NCBI GenBank assembly: GCA_039804165.1
Contig: JBDRZZ010000003.1
Coordinates: 1 to 64,000 of the forward strand
DNA: 64,000 nucleotides
Source of the DNA: a candidate division WOR-3 bacterium
GTDB lineage: Bacteria; Hydrothermota; UBA3072
Direction: 5' to 3'
The notes beneath the pieces were generated by a model. It did no database searches and was not told the origin of the DNA. It worked only from the letters and a program-made list of their open reading frames with translations. The position numbers were made by a program, and so were the translations under genes. Below are positions 55,282-63,762 of this stretch, in pieces (within the stretch, counting starts at the first letter, position 1; each line of letters starts with the position of its first letter).

Positions 55282-56285
55282 AAAATCCTTTTAATATTCT
55301 TTTTAAATGGAGGGGGAATGATTCCTTTATCTGTAACGATCCCACTTATTAGTTTTCCGGGTGTAACATCAAAAGCTGGGTTTCTAACTTTTATGTTATG
55401 AGGAGCCACTCTTAAGCCCATAATTTCTGTTACTTCTTTTTCTGGCCTTTCTTCTATGGGAATTCTTTCTCCAGTTACAAGATCTATGTCAAAGGTGGTT
55501 TTTGGAGCTACAACATAAAAAGGAACATTGTTTTCTTTCGCAGATATAGCCAGAGAATAGGTGCCTATTTTATTTGCAACATCTCCGTTTTTTGCAATTC
55601 TATCGGCTCCCACAAATACCCCTTTAATATTTTCTGTTTTTAATATATGTCCAATTGCTCCATCTACAATGAGAATAACCTCAATTCCGTTTTTTTGAAG
55701 TTCCCAGGCAGTGAGTCTTGCTCCTTGAAGATAAGGTCTTGTTTCTGGAACAAAAACGGTGAATTTCTTTCCTTGCTCTTTTGCCTTATAAAATACAGCG
55801 AGAGCGGTTCCAATTCCTCCTGTAGCAAGAGCTCCAGCATTACAAATTGTCATATATAAGGCTTTGTCTTCTATTAACGGAGCTCCATTTTCTCCCAATA
55901 GTTCTGTTAGTTTTTTATCTTCCTCGTGAATTGCAATTGCCTCCTTAACAAAAGAGGAAGCTTCTATTCTTTCGCTTTTTTCGAGGAGATCTTTCATCCT
56001 TTTTACAGCGTAAAAAAGGTTATAGGCTGTGGGTCTTGCACTCTCTATAAGAGCAATCTTTTTCTGAAGTGTTTCTTTATTTTTTGTCTTTAAAGCGGCA
56101 AGAGCAATTCCATACGCAGCAGCCACTCCAATAGCAGGAGCTCCTCTTATTATCATTTCCTTAATCGCTTTATACATTTCTTCGGCTGTTCTAATCTTTA
56201 AATATTCTTCTTTTAGCGGTATTTTTCTTTGGTCGATTAACTCTACATGGTCTTTGCACCACTTGATAGTGTTAGCCCATTTCAT
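55275..56285 (-). CDS. mtnA: S-methyl-5-thioribose-1-phosphate isomerase
   Basis: A 336-residue isomerase of methionine salvage. It has RGAPAIGVAAAYG, the catalytic Cys in TICNAGALATGG and catalytic Asp in GADRIAKNGDVANKIGTY. The family includes eIF2B-like proteins, but these motifs fit MtnA. Other salvage genes (mtnP, mtnK) are not in the window. Confidence 0.94.
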   Translation of the reverse strand: MKWANTIKWCKDHVELIDQRKIPLKEEYLKIRTAEEMYKAIKEMIIRGAPAIGVAAAYGIALAALKTKNKETLQKKIALIESARPTAYNLFYAVKRMKDLLEKSERIEASSFVKEAIAIHEEDKKLTELLGENGAPLIEDKALYMTICNAGALATGGIGTALAVFYKAKEQGKKFTVFVPETRPYLQGARLTAWELQKNGIEVILIVDGAIGHILKTENIKGVFVGADRIAKNGDVANKIGTYSLAISAKENNVPFYVVAPKTTFDIDLVTGERIPIEERPEKEVTEIMGLRVAPHNIKVRNPAFDVTPGKLISGIVTDKGIIPPPFKKNIKRILC

Positions 56286-56303
56286 AAATTTTTCTCCCTT
56301 ATT

Positions 56304-56870
56304 TTATATAAAAACTTCAATTTCTCTTAAGAGATTTAAGCTAACTTCTATTGGGAATCCTACAACGTTTGAAAAACTACCTTCTATTACATCTATGAAA
56401 GATAGATTTTCTTCTTCAATTCCATAAGAACCTGCTTTTTCAAAGTTTGTATTTTTTCTAAGATAATAAGAAATCTGAAAGTCGTTCAGTTTATGGAATT
56501 TTACCCTTGTCACTTCGTAATCCTCTAAAATTGTTTCTCCTTTTAAAGCGGCAACCCCAGTATAGACTTCGTGCCAGGTTCCGGAGAGAGTTTTTAACAT
56601 TTTTCTCGCTTCTATTTTATCCTTGGGTTTCCCCATGATTTTTCCTTCAATAAATACAATAGTATCAAATCCTAAGATGACTTCTTCTTTTCTCGATTTT
56701 CTATTTTGATAAGCCCATTTGGCTTTTCTAACTGCATTATAAACAGCAGTTTCTAAAGGAGAATTTAATATTACTTCTTCTACCTTAGGAGAAACAAACT
56801 CTCCTTTTAATCCAATCTGCGTGAAAATTTCTCTCCTTCTTGGAGAGGATGAAGCTAAAATTATTTTCAT
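56304..56870 (-). CDS. maf: Maf-family nucleotide pyrophosphatase
   Basis: A 188-residue house-cleaning pyrophosphatase for modified or canonical (d)NTPs. N-terminal ILASSSPRRREIF, catalytic Asp in GFDTIVF and the LSGTWHEVYTGV block fit Maf. The start is ATG at 56868-56870, because the promoter's -10 ends 6 bases before it; the longer reading starting at 56891 lies within the promoter. Predicted leaderless. Confidence 0.93.
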   Translation of the reverse strand: MKIILASSSPRRREIFTQIGLKGEFVSPKVEEVILNSPLETAVYNAVRKAKWAYQNRKSRKEEVILGFDTIVFIEGKIMGKPKDKIEARKMLKTLSGTWHEVYTGVAALKGETILEDYEVTRVKFHKLNDFQISYYLRKNTNFEKAGSYGIEEENLSFIDVIEGSFSNVVGFPIEVSLNLLREIEVFI

Positions 56871-56876
56871 AATTTT

Positions 56877-56904
56877 ATGATAAAATATCAATCTTTTTTG
56901 TCAA
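56877..56904 (-). promoter_or_regulatory. maf promoter, leaderless
   Basis: Minus strand: TTGACA at 56899-56904, spacer 16, TATCAT at 56877-56882; the start codon begins 7 bases after the -10. Confidence 0.6.
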
Positions 56905-56934
56905 GGACTGATAGAATTAAATATTCTAAAAAAC

Positions 56935-57876
56935 CTAAAAAGAGACCTCGTTTGGAGTTAAAAGATAAGTATAACAATTTTGGAATTTTTCTTTTTCTCT
57001 AAGGTGTGTCTGGATGTATTGACCACAGTTGCTTCCTATCTTATTTTCTTCAAGTTCTCCAATGCTTTCTATCACTTCGTAACCTCCTTTTTGAAGTTTG
57101 TGGATCAACTCTTTTGCTTTGTCCATAAAGGAGAAAATTTTGTTCTTTACCGCTTTATAAGTTGGATTTACTGGTGTAATTTTAAGTAGAAATTTCCTTG
57201 GATCAAAATACTTTAAAAGGATTGAAGGTTCAATTGAAGCACAAGAAGCTAGAGCGAAATTTAGAGTGATTTTTCTTCTTCCCTCCTCATAAAAAATTTC
57301 TCCATATTCTGCTATCTTTTCAAAATCCCATTTGGGGAAAGGTATCAATTTATCTCTCAATTTCTTATTAGTGGTGTGAATTGAAAATTGAAGCTGAAAG
57401 TCCTTTCCTCGGTAAACACTTTTTCTTAGATCTAAAAGTTTTTCGAAAAAGCCACCAGAGTTGGAAGGCGCAATTGTTGAAATACAAGGTATGAGTCCAG
57501 GAGCGTTATAACGAGAAGGAAGTTCTTTTAGGACTTCGATTACAGCTGGATTAAGAGCAGGTTCGCCAACTCTTGCAAACTGAACCTTGAATTTTTTCGC
57601 CTCTATATTCCTATCTGGGAATCTTTTTTCCACAAGAAAATCTATTTGGGAAAAAATTTCATCTTTAGTAAGTTTGCCTTTATAGTCAAAACCTCCATCG
57701 CAGAAAACACAACCACAAGGGCACCCCAAAAGAGATGAGACAATCAAAACCCATTTTTCCTTTCGTGAAAGAGGTGGTTGAAGGGATTCAACAAATTCTA
57801 CAAAAGAACCTTCTCTCACCATACCAATATACACAATTGCAATTTCTTCTTTCCCTGTTTTTGCCAAAACTTTCAT
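56935..57876 (-). CDS. RlmN/Cfr-like radical SAM protein
   Basis: A 313-residue radical SAM enzyme. The cluster motif Cx3Cx2C lies in LGCPCGCVFCDGG (about residues 52-59), VGEPALNP matches the GGEP strand, FSIHTT the later SAM contacts, and SNCGQYIQTH near the C terminus matches the ACGQL Cys that carries the transferred methyl in RlmN. The N-terminal helical domain of RlmN is reduced. It may methylate RNA or a small molecule. It overlaps the next flavoprotein by 4 bases. Confidence 0.8.
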   Translation of the reverse strand: MKVLAKTGKEEIAIVYIGMVREGSFVEFVESLQPPLSRKEKWVLIVSSLLGCPCGCVFCDGGFDYKGKLTKDEIFSQIDFLVEKRFPDRNIEAKKFKVQFARVGEPALNPAVIEVLKELPSRYNAPGLIPCISTIAPSNSGGFFEKLLDLRKSVYRGKDFQLQFSIHTTNKKLRDKLIPFPKWDFEKIAEYGEIFYEEGRRKITLNFALASCASIEPSILLKYFDPRKFLLKITPVNPTYKAVKNKIFSFMDKAKELIHKLQKGGYEVIESIGELEENKIGSNCGQYIQTHLREKEKFQNCYTYLLTPNEVSF

Positions 57877-58739
57877 TTTTCTTCTCCTTGTATTTTTCTA
57901 AATATTTTCATTGCTGTTTTTATCCCATCTCCTATTGCTATCCCTATCTGTCTAAATGGACCATTTCTCACATCTCCCACAAGATATATTTTATTATTTT
58001 CTATCTTTTCTTTCAAAAAATCAAGGCAAGGTTTTCTCCCAATTGCAAATAAAAGATAGTTTGCTTCAATATTTATTTTCCCCTCTTTACTCTTGCACTC
58101 AAGTTTAATAAGATGATTAGAAGAAGGAATAATTTTTTTAATTTTAATGTTTTTTTTATAATTTATTCTTTTTGATTTTTGGATTTTTTTAAAAAGAGTA
58201 GGAAGGCATTTTTCTTTTTCTTTTCTATTCAAAATTAAAACTTCATTGTAGGTTTTTAAGCTAAGGGCATAATCAAAAGCTACATCGCCAGCCCCAACAA
58301 TTACAACTTTTTTGTTTCTCACTGAACGGATAGGAGATACCTCGTAGAAAATTTTATCTTTTAATTCTGGAGGGATAGGGCAGTCTTTAAACTCCTTTGG
58401 TTTTGTTCCTGAGGCTATTACCAAGAATTTTGAATGAAAAGAGTGTTTTTTTGTAGTAATTTTAAAAAATTCACCTTCCAAGATTAAATCAAATACTTCC
58501 TCAAATATAACCTTAATTTTATATTTTTTAATCTGGTCTTTCAAGAGCTCTGCAAATTTATTTCCAGAAATACCTTTAGGAAATCCGGGATAATTCTCAA
58601 TATAATTCGCGTTTACTAGTAACCCACCAAGTTTTCCTTTTTCTAAGATAACTGGTTTTATTCCACATCTTGCTAATTGAACTCCACAAGCGATCCCAGA
58701 AGGTCCCCCACCAATTATTATTACATCTTCAACTTTCAT
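57873..58739 (-). CDS. thioredoxin-reductase-like FAD/NAD(P) oxidoreductase lacking CxxC
   Basis: A 288-residue flavoprotein of the TrxR fold: FAD-binding IIGGGPSGIACGVQLARCG, ASGTKPKEF, NAD(P)-binding VVIVGAGDVAFDYALSL, and FAIGRKPC and VGDVRNGPFRQIGIAIGDG. The redox CxxC that TrxR has just before the NAD(P) motif is absent (FYEVSPIRSVRNKK), so it is probably a ferredoxin- or quinone-type reductase. The start is the ATG at 58737-58739, overlapping the hydrolase gene by 11 bases. Confidence 0.85.
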   Translation of the reverse strand: MKVEDVIIIGGGPSGIACGVQLARCGIKPVILEKGKLGGLLVNANYIENYPGFPKGISGNKFAELLKDQIKKYKIKVIFEEVFDLILEGEFFKITTKKHSFHSKFLVIASGTKPKEFKDCPIPPELKDKIFYEVSPIRSVRNKKVVIVGAGDVAFDYALSLKTYNEVLILNRKEKEKCLPTLFKKIQKSKRINYKKNIKIKKIIPSSNHLIKLECKSKEGKINIEANYLLFAIGRKPCLDFLKEKIENNKIYLVGDVRNGPFRQIGIAIGDGIKTAMKIFRKIQGEEK

Positions 58740-59397
58740 ACCCAAGTAAAGAAGAAATTTCTTCAAGGAGAACCGGAACTGCAAAACCATAGGAGAGATT
58801 TTTAAGAGTTGCAAGATGGAAATCCTCATTGTAAGTGGCTGTTCCATCAATTGTGAAGAAAACTTCAAAGCCTCTAACGAATGCACTCCTTGCAGTTGTC
58901 TCACAGCAGATATTGGTCAAAACCCCAACGATGACGAGCTGATATACTCTTTTCTCTTTCAAAATTTTTTCTAATTCCGTATTATAAAAGGCATCATATT
59001 GGTTCTTTTTTACAATGATTCCCTCTGGGCACAATAAATCTTTATATATTCTACTTAGAGAGGACCCTTCCCAGATTAAATCTGACCACCATTTAGTAAG
59101 TAATCCCGCGTCTCTTTTTGTGTTTGAGTGAAGAGTAAAGATTATAGGGAATCCTTTTTGGGAATAAAGAGATATAATTTTTTTCACTCCAGGTAGGATT
59201 GCATCACTGGCTGGAATATAGGCAAAAGAAGCTGGATTGAGAAAATATTCCTGCATATCTATAATTAGGAGAGCTGAATGGTGTGGTATAAGTTTTATTT
59301 TAGTATGGGCTTTTAAATTTTTTATCTTTTCAAACATTTCGGTTGATTTCTTTTTGATGTTTTCTATAGTAAAATATTTTTCTTTCAAGATTGGCAC
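58729..59397 (-). CDS. isochorismatase-fold cysteine hydrolase (GTG start)
   Basis: A 222-residue hydrolase. Catalytic Asp in LLIIDMQEYF, Lys in VVKKNQYDAFY and Cys in LTNICCETTARSA mark the family; the metal ligands of nicotinamidases are not clear, so isochorismatase-type or another amidase is possible. The start is GTG at 59395-59397, 7 bases beyond a TATATT box, hence probably leaderless. First gene of an overlapping trio with the flavoprotein and radical SAM genes. Confidence 0.82.
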   Translation of the reverse strand: MPILKEKYFTIENIKKKSTEMFEKIKNLKAHTKIKLIPHHSALLIIDMQEYFLNPASFAYIPASDAILPGVKKIISLYSQKGFPIIFTLHSNTKRDAGLLTKWWSDLIWEGSSLSRIYKDLLCPEGIIVKKNQYDAFYNTELEKILKEKRVYQLVIVGVLTNICCETTARSAFVRGFEVFFTIDGTATYNEDFHLATLKNLSYGFAVPVLLEEISSLLGYES

Positions 59398-59404
59398 GAG
59401 GAAA

Positions 59405-59432
59405 AATATAATATATTTCCTATTTCTGTCAA
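59405..59432 (-). promoter_or_regulatory. promoter of the hydrolase-flavoprotein-radical SAM trio
   Basis: Minus strand: TTGACA at 59427-59432, spacer 16, TATATT at 59405-59410; start codon 8 bases past the -10. Confidence 0.6.
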
Positions 59433-59533
59433 TAAGATTTGGATTTTGGCTTAAGCAATAAATGGCTTGACAGGTTTTTTTATTGAAATATTTTACTGGA
59501 TACAGAAATAAGACTTCGGTGAAGTTATACCCC

Positions 59534-59560
59534 TTGACACTTCATTATAAATGTTATAGG
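59534..59560 (+). promoter_or_regulatory. promoter of xseB-ispA operon
   Basis: TTGACA at 59534-59539 with TATAGG at 59555-59560 (spacer 15). The ATG at 59578 has no ribosome site and would have a leader of about 10 bases. Confidence 0.45.
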
Positions 59561-59577
59561 TTTATTTATTGAAAATT

Positions 59578-59817
59578 ATGAAGTTTGAAGAGTCTTTAAA
59601 TCGACTTGAGGAGATTGTAAAAAAACTTGAAGGAGGAGAAGTTCCTCTTGAAGAATCAATATCTCTTTTTGAAGAAGGGACAAAACTTTTGGGAGAGCTA
59701 AAGGACTATCTTGCTCAAGCGGAAATTAAAATAGAGAGATTAATAAAAGATAGTGAAGGCAAATTTAAAACTGATGAATATAGAGAATTATCTGAAGAGT
59801 TGGAAAGAGAAAGTTGA
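59578..59817 (+). CDS. xseB: exodeoxyribonuclease VII small subunit
   Basis: A 79-residue helical protein: FEESLNRLEEIVKKLEGGEVPLEESI is the XseB signature. It pairs with XseA (not in the window) to degrade single-stranded DNA. The start is taken as the ATG at 59578; an in-frame TTG at 59569 is possible. It overlaps the ispA start by 44 bases. Confidence 0.92.
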   Translation: MKFEESLNRLEEIVKKLEGGEVPLEESISLFEEGTKLLGELKDYLAQAEIKIERLIKDSEGKFKTDEYRELSEELERES

Positions 59818-60649
59818 TCGTAAGATAGAGGAACATCTTCCAAAAGAAGAGGATCCCCCTTCTATTTTAAGTAAGGCTATGAGATATACTGTTCTTGCAG
59901 GGGGAAAGAGGATAAGGTCTATTCTTATGATTACTACATATTCTCTTGCAGGAGGGAAGAATATTGAGGAAATTATGCCGGTTTCTTCCGCTATTGAATT
60001 TATCCATTCATATTCCTTAATTCATGATGACCTTCCTTCTATGGATAATGATGATTATAGAAGAGGGCAACTCAGCTCTCACAAGAAATTCGGAGAAGAT
60101 ATTGCGATTCTCGCAGGAGATGCTCTTTTCTCTCATGCTTTTTATATAATATCTCATAGTGATATAAAGCCAAACTTAAAAGAGGAAATTCTTAAGGTTC
60201 TTACTAAAGCTATTGGGAATAAAGGTATTATAGGGGGGCAAGTGGAAGATATTTTATCAGATTCTGCTAATAAAAATCCAAAATTGTTGAGGTATATTCA
60301 CTCTCATAAGACAGCCTCTTTCTTTTCTGCGGTATGTGAAATTGGAGCGATTCTTGCAGAAGCAGATGAAGAGAAAATTCTGGGAGCAAGAAAGGGTGGG
60401 CTTTTAATGGGTATGGCCTTTCAAATAATGGATGATGTTTTAGATGTAGAAGGGAAGAAAGAAGAATTGGGAAAAGAGGTTGGGAAGGATAAGAATAAGA
60501 TTACTTATCCTTCTATTTATGGAGTTGAATTTTCGAAAAAGATAGCAAAAAGATATAGCGAACTTGCTTTAAAGAGTTTAAATGTTATTAAAGAAGAAGA
60601 CGAAACATTTAGAGAGATATTGAATTTTTTGCTTGAAAGGAAAAGTTAA
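59774..60649 (+). CDS. ispA: farnesyl/geranylgeranyl diphosphate synthase
   Basis: A 291-residue polyprenyl synthase. The first aspartate-rich motif is DDLPSMDND, the second DDVLD; GKRIRSIL lies before them. The DDx4D spacing is the bacterial farnesyl type. The start is the ATG at 59774 inside xseB; a GTG at 59753 would add seven residues. Confidence 0.93.
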   Translation: MNIENYLKSWKEKVDRKIEEHLPKEEDPPSILSKAMRYTVLAGGKRIRSILMITTYSLAGGKNIEEIMPVSSAIEFIHSYSLIHDDLPSMDNDDYRRGQLSSHKKFGEDIAILAGDALFSHAFYIISHSDIKPNLKEEILKVLTKAIGNKGIIGGQVEDILSDSANKNPKLLRYIHSHKTASFFSAVCEIGAILAEADEEKILGARKGGLLMGMAFQIMDDVLDVEGKKEELGKEVGKDKNKITYPSIYGVEFSKKIAKRYSELALKSLNVIKEEDETFREILNFLLERKS

Positions 60650-60650
60650 G

Positions 60651-61091
60651 ATGGATTATAATCGTCTTTTACGCCTTTTTTTTCTCCCTTATCTTAGTGG
60701 CCTAATTTGTCAAGGAGTGAAAATTTTTAACCACTGGATTATGGGGAAGAAGTTTGATATTAATCTAAAAAGTTTTTTAGAACTTGGAGGAATGCCGAGC
60801 GCTCACTCTGCCTCTACCATAACTTTAAGTACTTTAATTGCAATATATTATGGAGTAAACTCTCCTCTTTTTATAATCTCTTTTTTTCTTTCTTCGTTCA
60901 TAATAGGAGAGGCATATGTTGTAAGAGGTGTAATAGGTAAACATAGAGAGTTAATAAATAAGTTGATTGAAATAAGTTTAAAAGAAGAATTGGGGAGAGA
61001 AGCTACACACAGAATAGGGCATACACCCTTAGAAGTAATAATGGGAGTGATTTTGGGATTTTTCTTTGCTTTTGCTTTTGCAGGTATATAA
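60651..61091 (+). CDS. divergent PAP2-family membrane protein
   Basis: A 146-residue protein with four hydrophobic helices and the divergent PAP2 (DUF212) motif GGMPSAHSAS, followed by RVIGHTPLEVIMG-like (ATHRIGHTPLEVIMG). The family resembles lipid phosphatases but may lack the full acid-phosphatase triad. Between isoprenoid genes it may act on isoprenyl phosphates (inference). Overlaps dxs by one base. Confidence 0.82.
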   Translation: MDYNRLLRLFFLPYLSGLICQGVKIFNHWIMGKKFDINLKSFLELGGMPSAHSASTITLSTLIAIYYGVNSPLFIISFFLSSFIIGEAYVVRGVIGKHRELINKLIEISLKEELGREATHRIGHTPLEVIMGVILGFFFAFAFAGI

Positions 61092-62953
61092 TGTTACTTG
61101 AGAAGGTTAATTCTCCAGAGGATTTAAAGAATTTATCAATAAAAGAATTAAAGATTCTAGCTTCTGAAATGAGAGAGAAGATAATAGAAGTAGTCTCTAA
61201 AAATGGGGGGCATCTTGCACCAAATTTGGGTGTTGTGGAGCTTACGATTGCACTCCTTAAGGTTTTTGATCCACCAAAAGATAAAATAATTTGGGATGTA
61301 TCCCACCAAGCTTATGGTTATAAGTTATTAACAGGTAGGAGAGAAGCTTTTGACACTCTTAGGAAATTTGGAGGGCTTAGTGGTTTTTTAAGAAGAGATG
61401 AGTCAGTTTATGACGCTTTTGGAGCTGGGCATGCAAGCACTTCTTTGTCCGCAGCTCTTGGGTTTGCAATTGCAAGGGATAAGAAAGGAGAAAATTACCA
61501 GGTTGTTGCTGTTATTGGAGATGGTGCTTTAACAGGAGGGATTGCTTTAGAAGGGCTAAATCAAATTGGATATTTAAAAAGAGATATGATAGTGATTTTG
61601 AATGACAACGAAATGTCTATAGCTAAGAATGTAGGGGGGTTAAGAGAATACTTGACCCGTTTGCAGTCTGCAGAGATTTATAATAAGATAATGGAAGATG
61701 CTTGGAGTCTCCTTGAAAAGCTTCCTCCAGGTTTAAGCGAAAGGGCAACTAGGGCTGCTGAAAAATTAAGTATAGGACTTAAAAATTTAATTGTCCCAAA
61801 TGTAATTTTTGAGGAATTAGGTCTTTCCTATTATGGGCCTATTGATGGCCATAATATAAAAGAACTAATTACAATTCTTTCTAAGCTAAAGAAGATAAAG
61901 AAAGCAAAGCTTCTTCATATTATTACAGAAAAAGGGAGAGGTTACAAACCTGCTCAAGAAAATCCATCTCTTTTTCACGGAGTAGGGCCTTTTGATAAAA
62001 GAACAGGGAAAATTATAAAGAGAAAGGGGCCAAAAGATTATTCAGAAGTTTTTGGAGAAGCAATAGTTGAGGAAGCCGAAAAGAATAAAGATATAATCGC
62101 AATAACAGCAGCTATGGCTGAGGGAACAGGTCTTTCACTTTTTAAAGAGAAATTCCCGGAAAGATTTTTTGATGTTGGTATTGCCGAACAACACGCAGTC
62201 ACTTTTGCTGCAGGTCTTGCTTGTGAAGGTTTGAGGCCTGTTTGTGCAATATATTCTACTTTTCTTCAAAGAGCCTTTGATCAGATTCTTCATGATGTTG
62301 CATTACAACGATTGCCAGTAATTTTTTGTATAGATAGAGGTGGTTTTTCTCCTGGAGATGGGGCTACACACCATGGAGTTTTTGATCTTTCCTATCTTAG
62401 GATGATACCAAACATTGTGATAATGGCTCCAAGAGATGAGGTTGAGTTAAAGAGGATGTTAAAAACAGCTCTTCTTAACAAAGAGTGTCCTACAGCAATT
62501 CGTTACCCCAAAGGAAAGTCTATAGGGGTAAAGGAACCTTATGAGCTTCTCCCTATTTCAATTCCAGAAGCAGAAATTCTTCGTAAAGGAAAGGATGTTC
62601 TTATTTTAACAATAGGTCCAATTATATATTCAATTCTTAAGGTAACTGAGAAAATCTCTAACATTAATCCAACTGTAGTGGATGCTAGATTTGTGAAGCC
62701 TTTGGATGAGGAAAAGATTTTAGAACTTGCGGAAAAGAGTAAGAAAATTATAACAGTGGAAGAGAATTCTGTTGTAGGAGGTTTTGGGAGTGCTATCTTA
62801 GAACTTCTTAATAGGGAATCAATGAAAAAAGAAGTTTTAAGAATAGGTATTCCTGACTATTTTGTAGAACATGGAGAAGAAGAAAAACTTTTAGAATCAA
62901 TTGGGATGGATAAAAATAGCTTAATAGAAAGAATTAAGAGTTTTGTGAAATGA
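61091..62953 (+). CDS. dxs: 1-deoxy-D-xylulose-5-phosphate synthase
   Basis: A 620-residue thiamine-diphosphate transketolase-like enzyme, the first step of the MEP isoprenoid pathway. GHASTSLSAALGFA, GDGALTGGIALEGLN and DNEMSIAKNVG bind ThDP and metal; DVGIAEQHAVTFAAGLA and DRGGFSPGDGATHHG belong to the pyrimidine domain. Co-located with ispA. Overlaps lpxC by 4 bases (ATGA). Confidence 0.97.
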   Translation: MLLEKVNSPEDLKNLSIKELKILASEMREKIIEVVSKNGGHLAPNLGVVELTIALLKVFDPPKDKIIWDVSHQAYGYKLLTGRREAFDTLRKFGGLSGFLRRDESVYDAFGAGHASTSLSAALGFAIARDKKGENYQVVAVIGDGALTGGIALEGLNQIGYLKRDMIVILNDNEMSIAKNVGGLREYLTRLQSAEIYNKIMEDAWSLLEKLPPGLSERATRAAEKLSIGLKNLIVPNVIFEELGLSYYGPIDGHNIKELITILSKLKKIKKAKLLHIITEKGRGYKPAQENPSLFHGVGPFDKRTGKIIKRKGPKDYSEVFGEAIVEEAEKNKDIIAITAAMAEGTGLSLFKEKFPERFFDVGIAEQHAVTFAAGLACEGLRPVCAIYSTFLQRAFDQILHDVALQRLPVIFCIDRGGFSPGDGATHHGVFDLSYLRMIPNIVIMAPRDEVELKRMLKTALLNKECPTAIRYPKGKSIGVKEPYELLPISIPEAEILRKGKDVLILTIGPIIYSILKVTEKISNINPTVVDARFVKPLDEEKILELAEKSKKIITVEENSVVGGFGSAILELLNRESMKKEVLRIGIPDYFVEHGEEEKLLESIGMDKNSLIERIKSFVK

Positions 62954-63762
62954 AGGAAAGAACAATAAAAGAGAAGATTATCCTTTCTGGAAGGGGCATT
63001 CATTCAGGGAATAAGGCAAAAATAACCCTTTATCCTAAAGAGGAAGGAGGAATTATTTTTGTTAAAGACCAGGAAGAAATTCCTGCAATTTTTTCCTTAG
63101 TAAAATCTCAAGAAAGAGAAATTGTTCTTTCAAAAAATGGTGTAAGTGTAAGAGGTGTAGAACATCTTATGAGTGCTCTTTATGCTTGTGGGGTTGATCA
63201 TGTTAGAGTAGAAATAGAAGGGGAAGAAATACCTGCTTTTGATGGAAGCGCTTATCCTTTTATTTCTGCGATTGAGAAAGTTGGGTTAAAGGAGCTAAAG
63301 AAAGAAAAGAGGAAAAGATTTATTAATAAAAAAATTTTTGTAGAAAATAAAGGTTCCTTTGCTTTTTGTCTTCCTGCAAAGAAACTTAAAGTCCATTATA
63401 TTATTTCTTATAATCATCCTTTGCTTTTTTATCAAGAATATATTTTTGATGGGAAAACTGATTTTAAAAAGAATATAGGAAGATCCAGAACCTATGGATT
63501 TCTTTCTTGGAAAGAAGAATTAAATAAGAGAGGATTTGCATTAGGAGCTTCAGAGAAAAATACCCTTATTTATACAGAAAGTGGTTTATTAAATAAACCT
63601 CGTTTTAAAGATGAAGCAGTTAGGCATAAGATTCTTGATTTAATGGGTGAACTTTATCTACTTAACCCTATCCCTATTGGTTATTATTTTGTTTTTAGAG
63701 GAGGTCATTTATTACATTTTCAATTACTTAAAGAAATAGAAAGGAGCAAAAATGGTCTTTAG
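62950..63762 (+). CDS. lpxC: UDP-3-O-acyl-N-acetylglucosamine deacetylase
   Basis: A 270-residue zinc deacetylase, the committed step of lipid A synthesis. Zinc ligands His in GVEHLMSAL and His/Asp in [11 protein letters not shown], plus the late His in GGHLLHFQ, are present. It is evidence for an LPS-type outer membrane. Followed by fabZ, overlapping by 11 bases in another frame, so LpxC and FabZ are separate proteins here, not fused. Confidence 0.96.
   Translation: MKERTIKEKIILSGRGIHSGNKAKITLYPKEEGGIIFVKDQEEIPAIFSLVKSQEREIVLSKNGVSVRGVEHLMSALYACGVDHVRVEIEGEEIPAFDGSAYPFISAIEKVGLKELKKEKRKRFINKKIFVENKGSFAFCLPAKKLKVHYIISYNHPLLFYQEYIFDGKTDFKKNIGRSRTYGFLSWKEELNKRGFALGASEKNTLIYTESGLLNKPRFKDEAVRHKILDLMGELYLLNPIPIGYYFVFRGGHLLHFQLLKEIERSKNGL

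Noticed and set aside
58740-58904. Upstream extension of the TrxR-like frame
   Set aside because: These 55 codons are in another frame of the hydrolase gene; the FAD motif begins right after the ATG at 58739.
59380-59400. TGGCACG element resembling the -24 half of a sigma54 promoter
   Set aside because: On the plus strand it has no TTGC at the right spacing, and it overlaps the GTG start of the hydrolase gene, where the sigma70-type boxes fit better.
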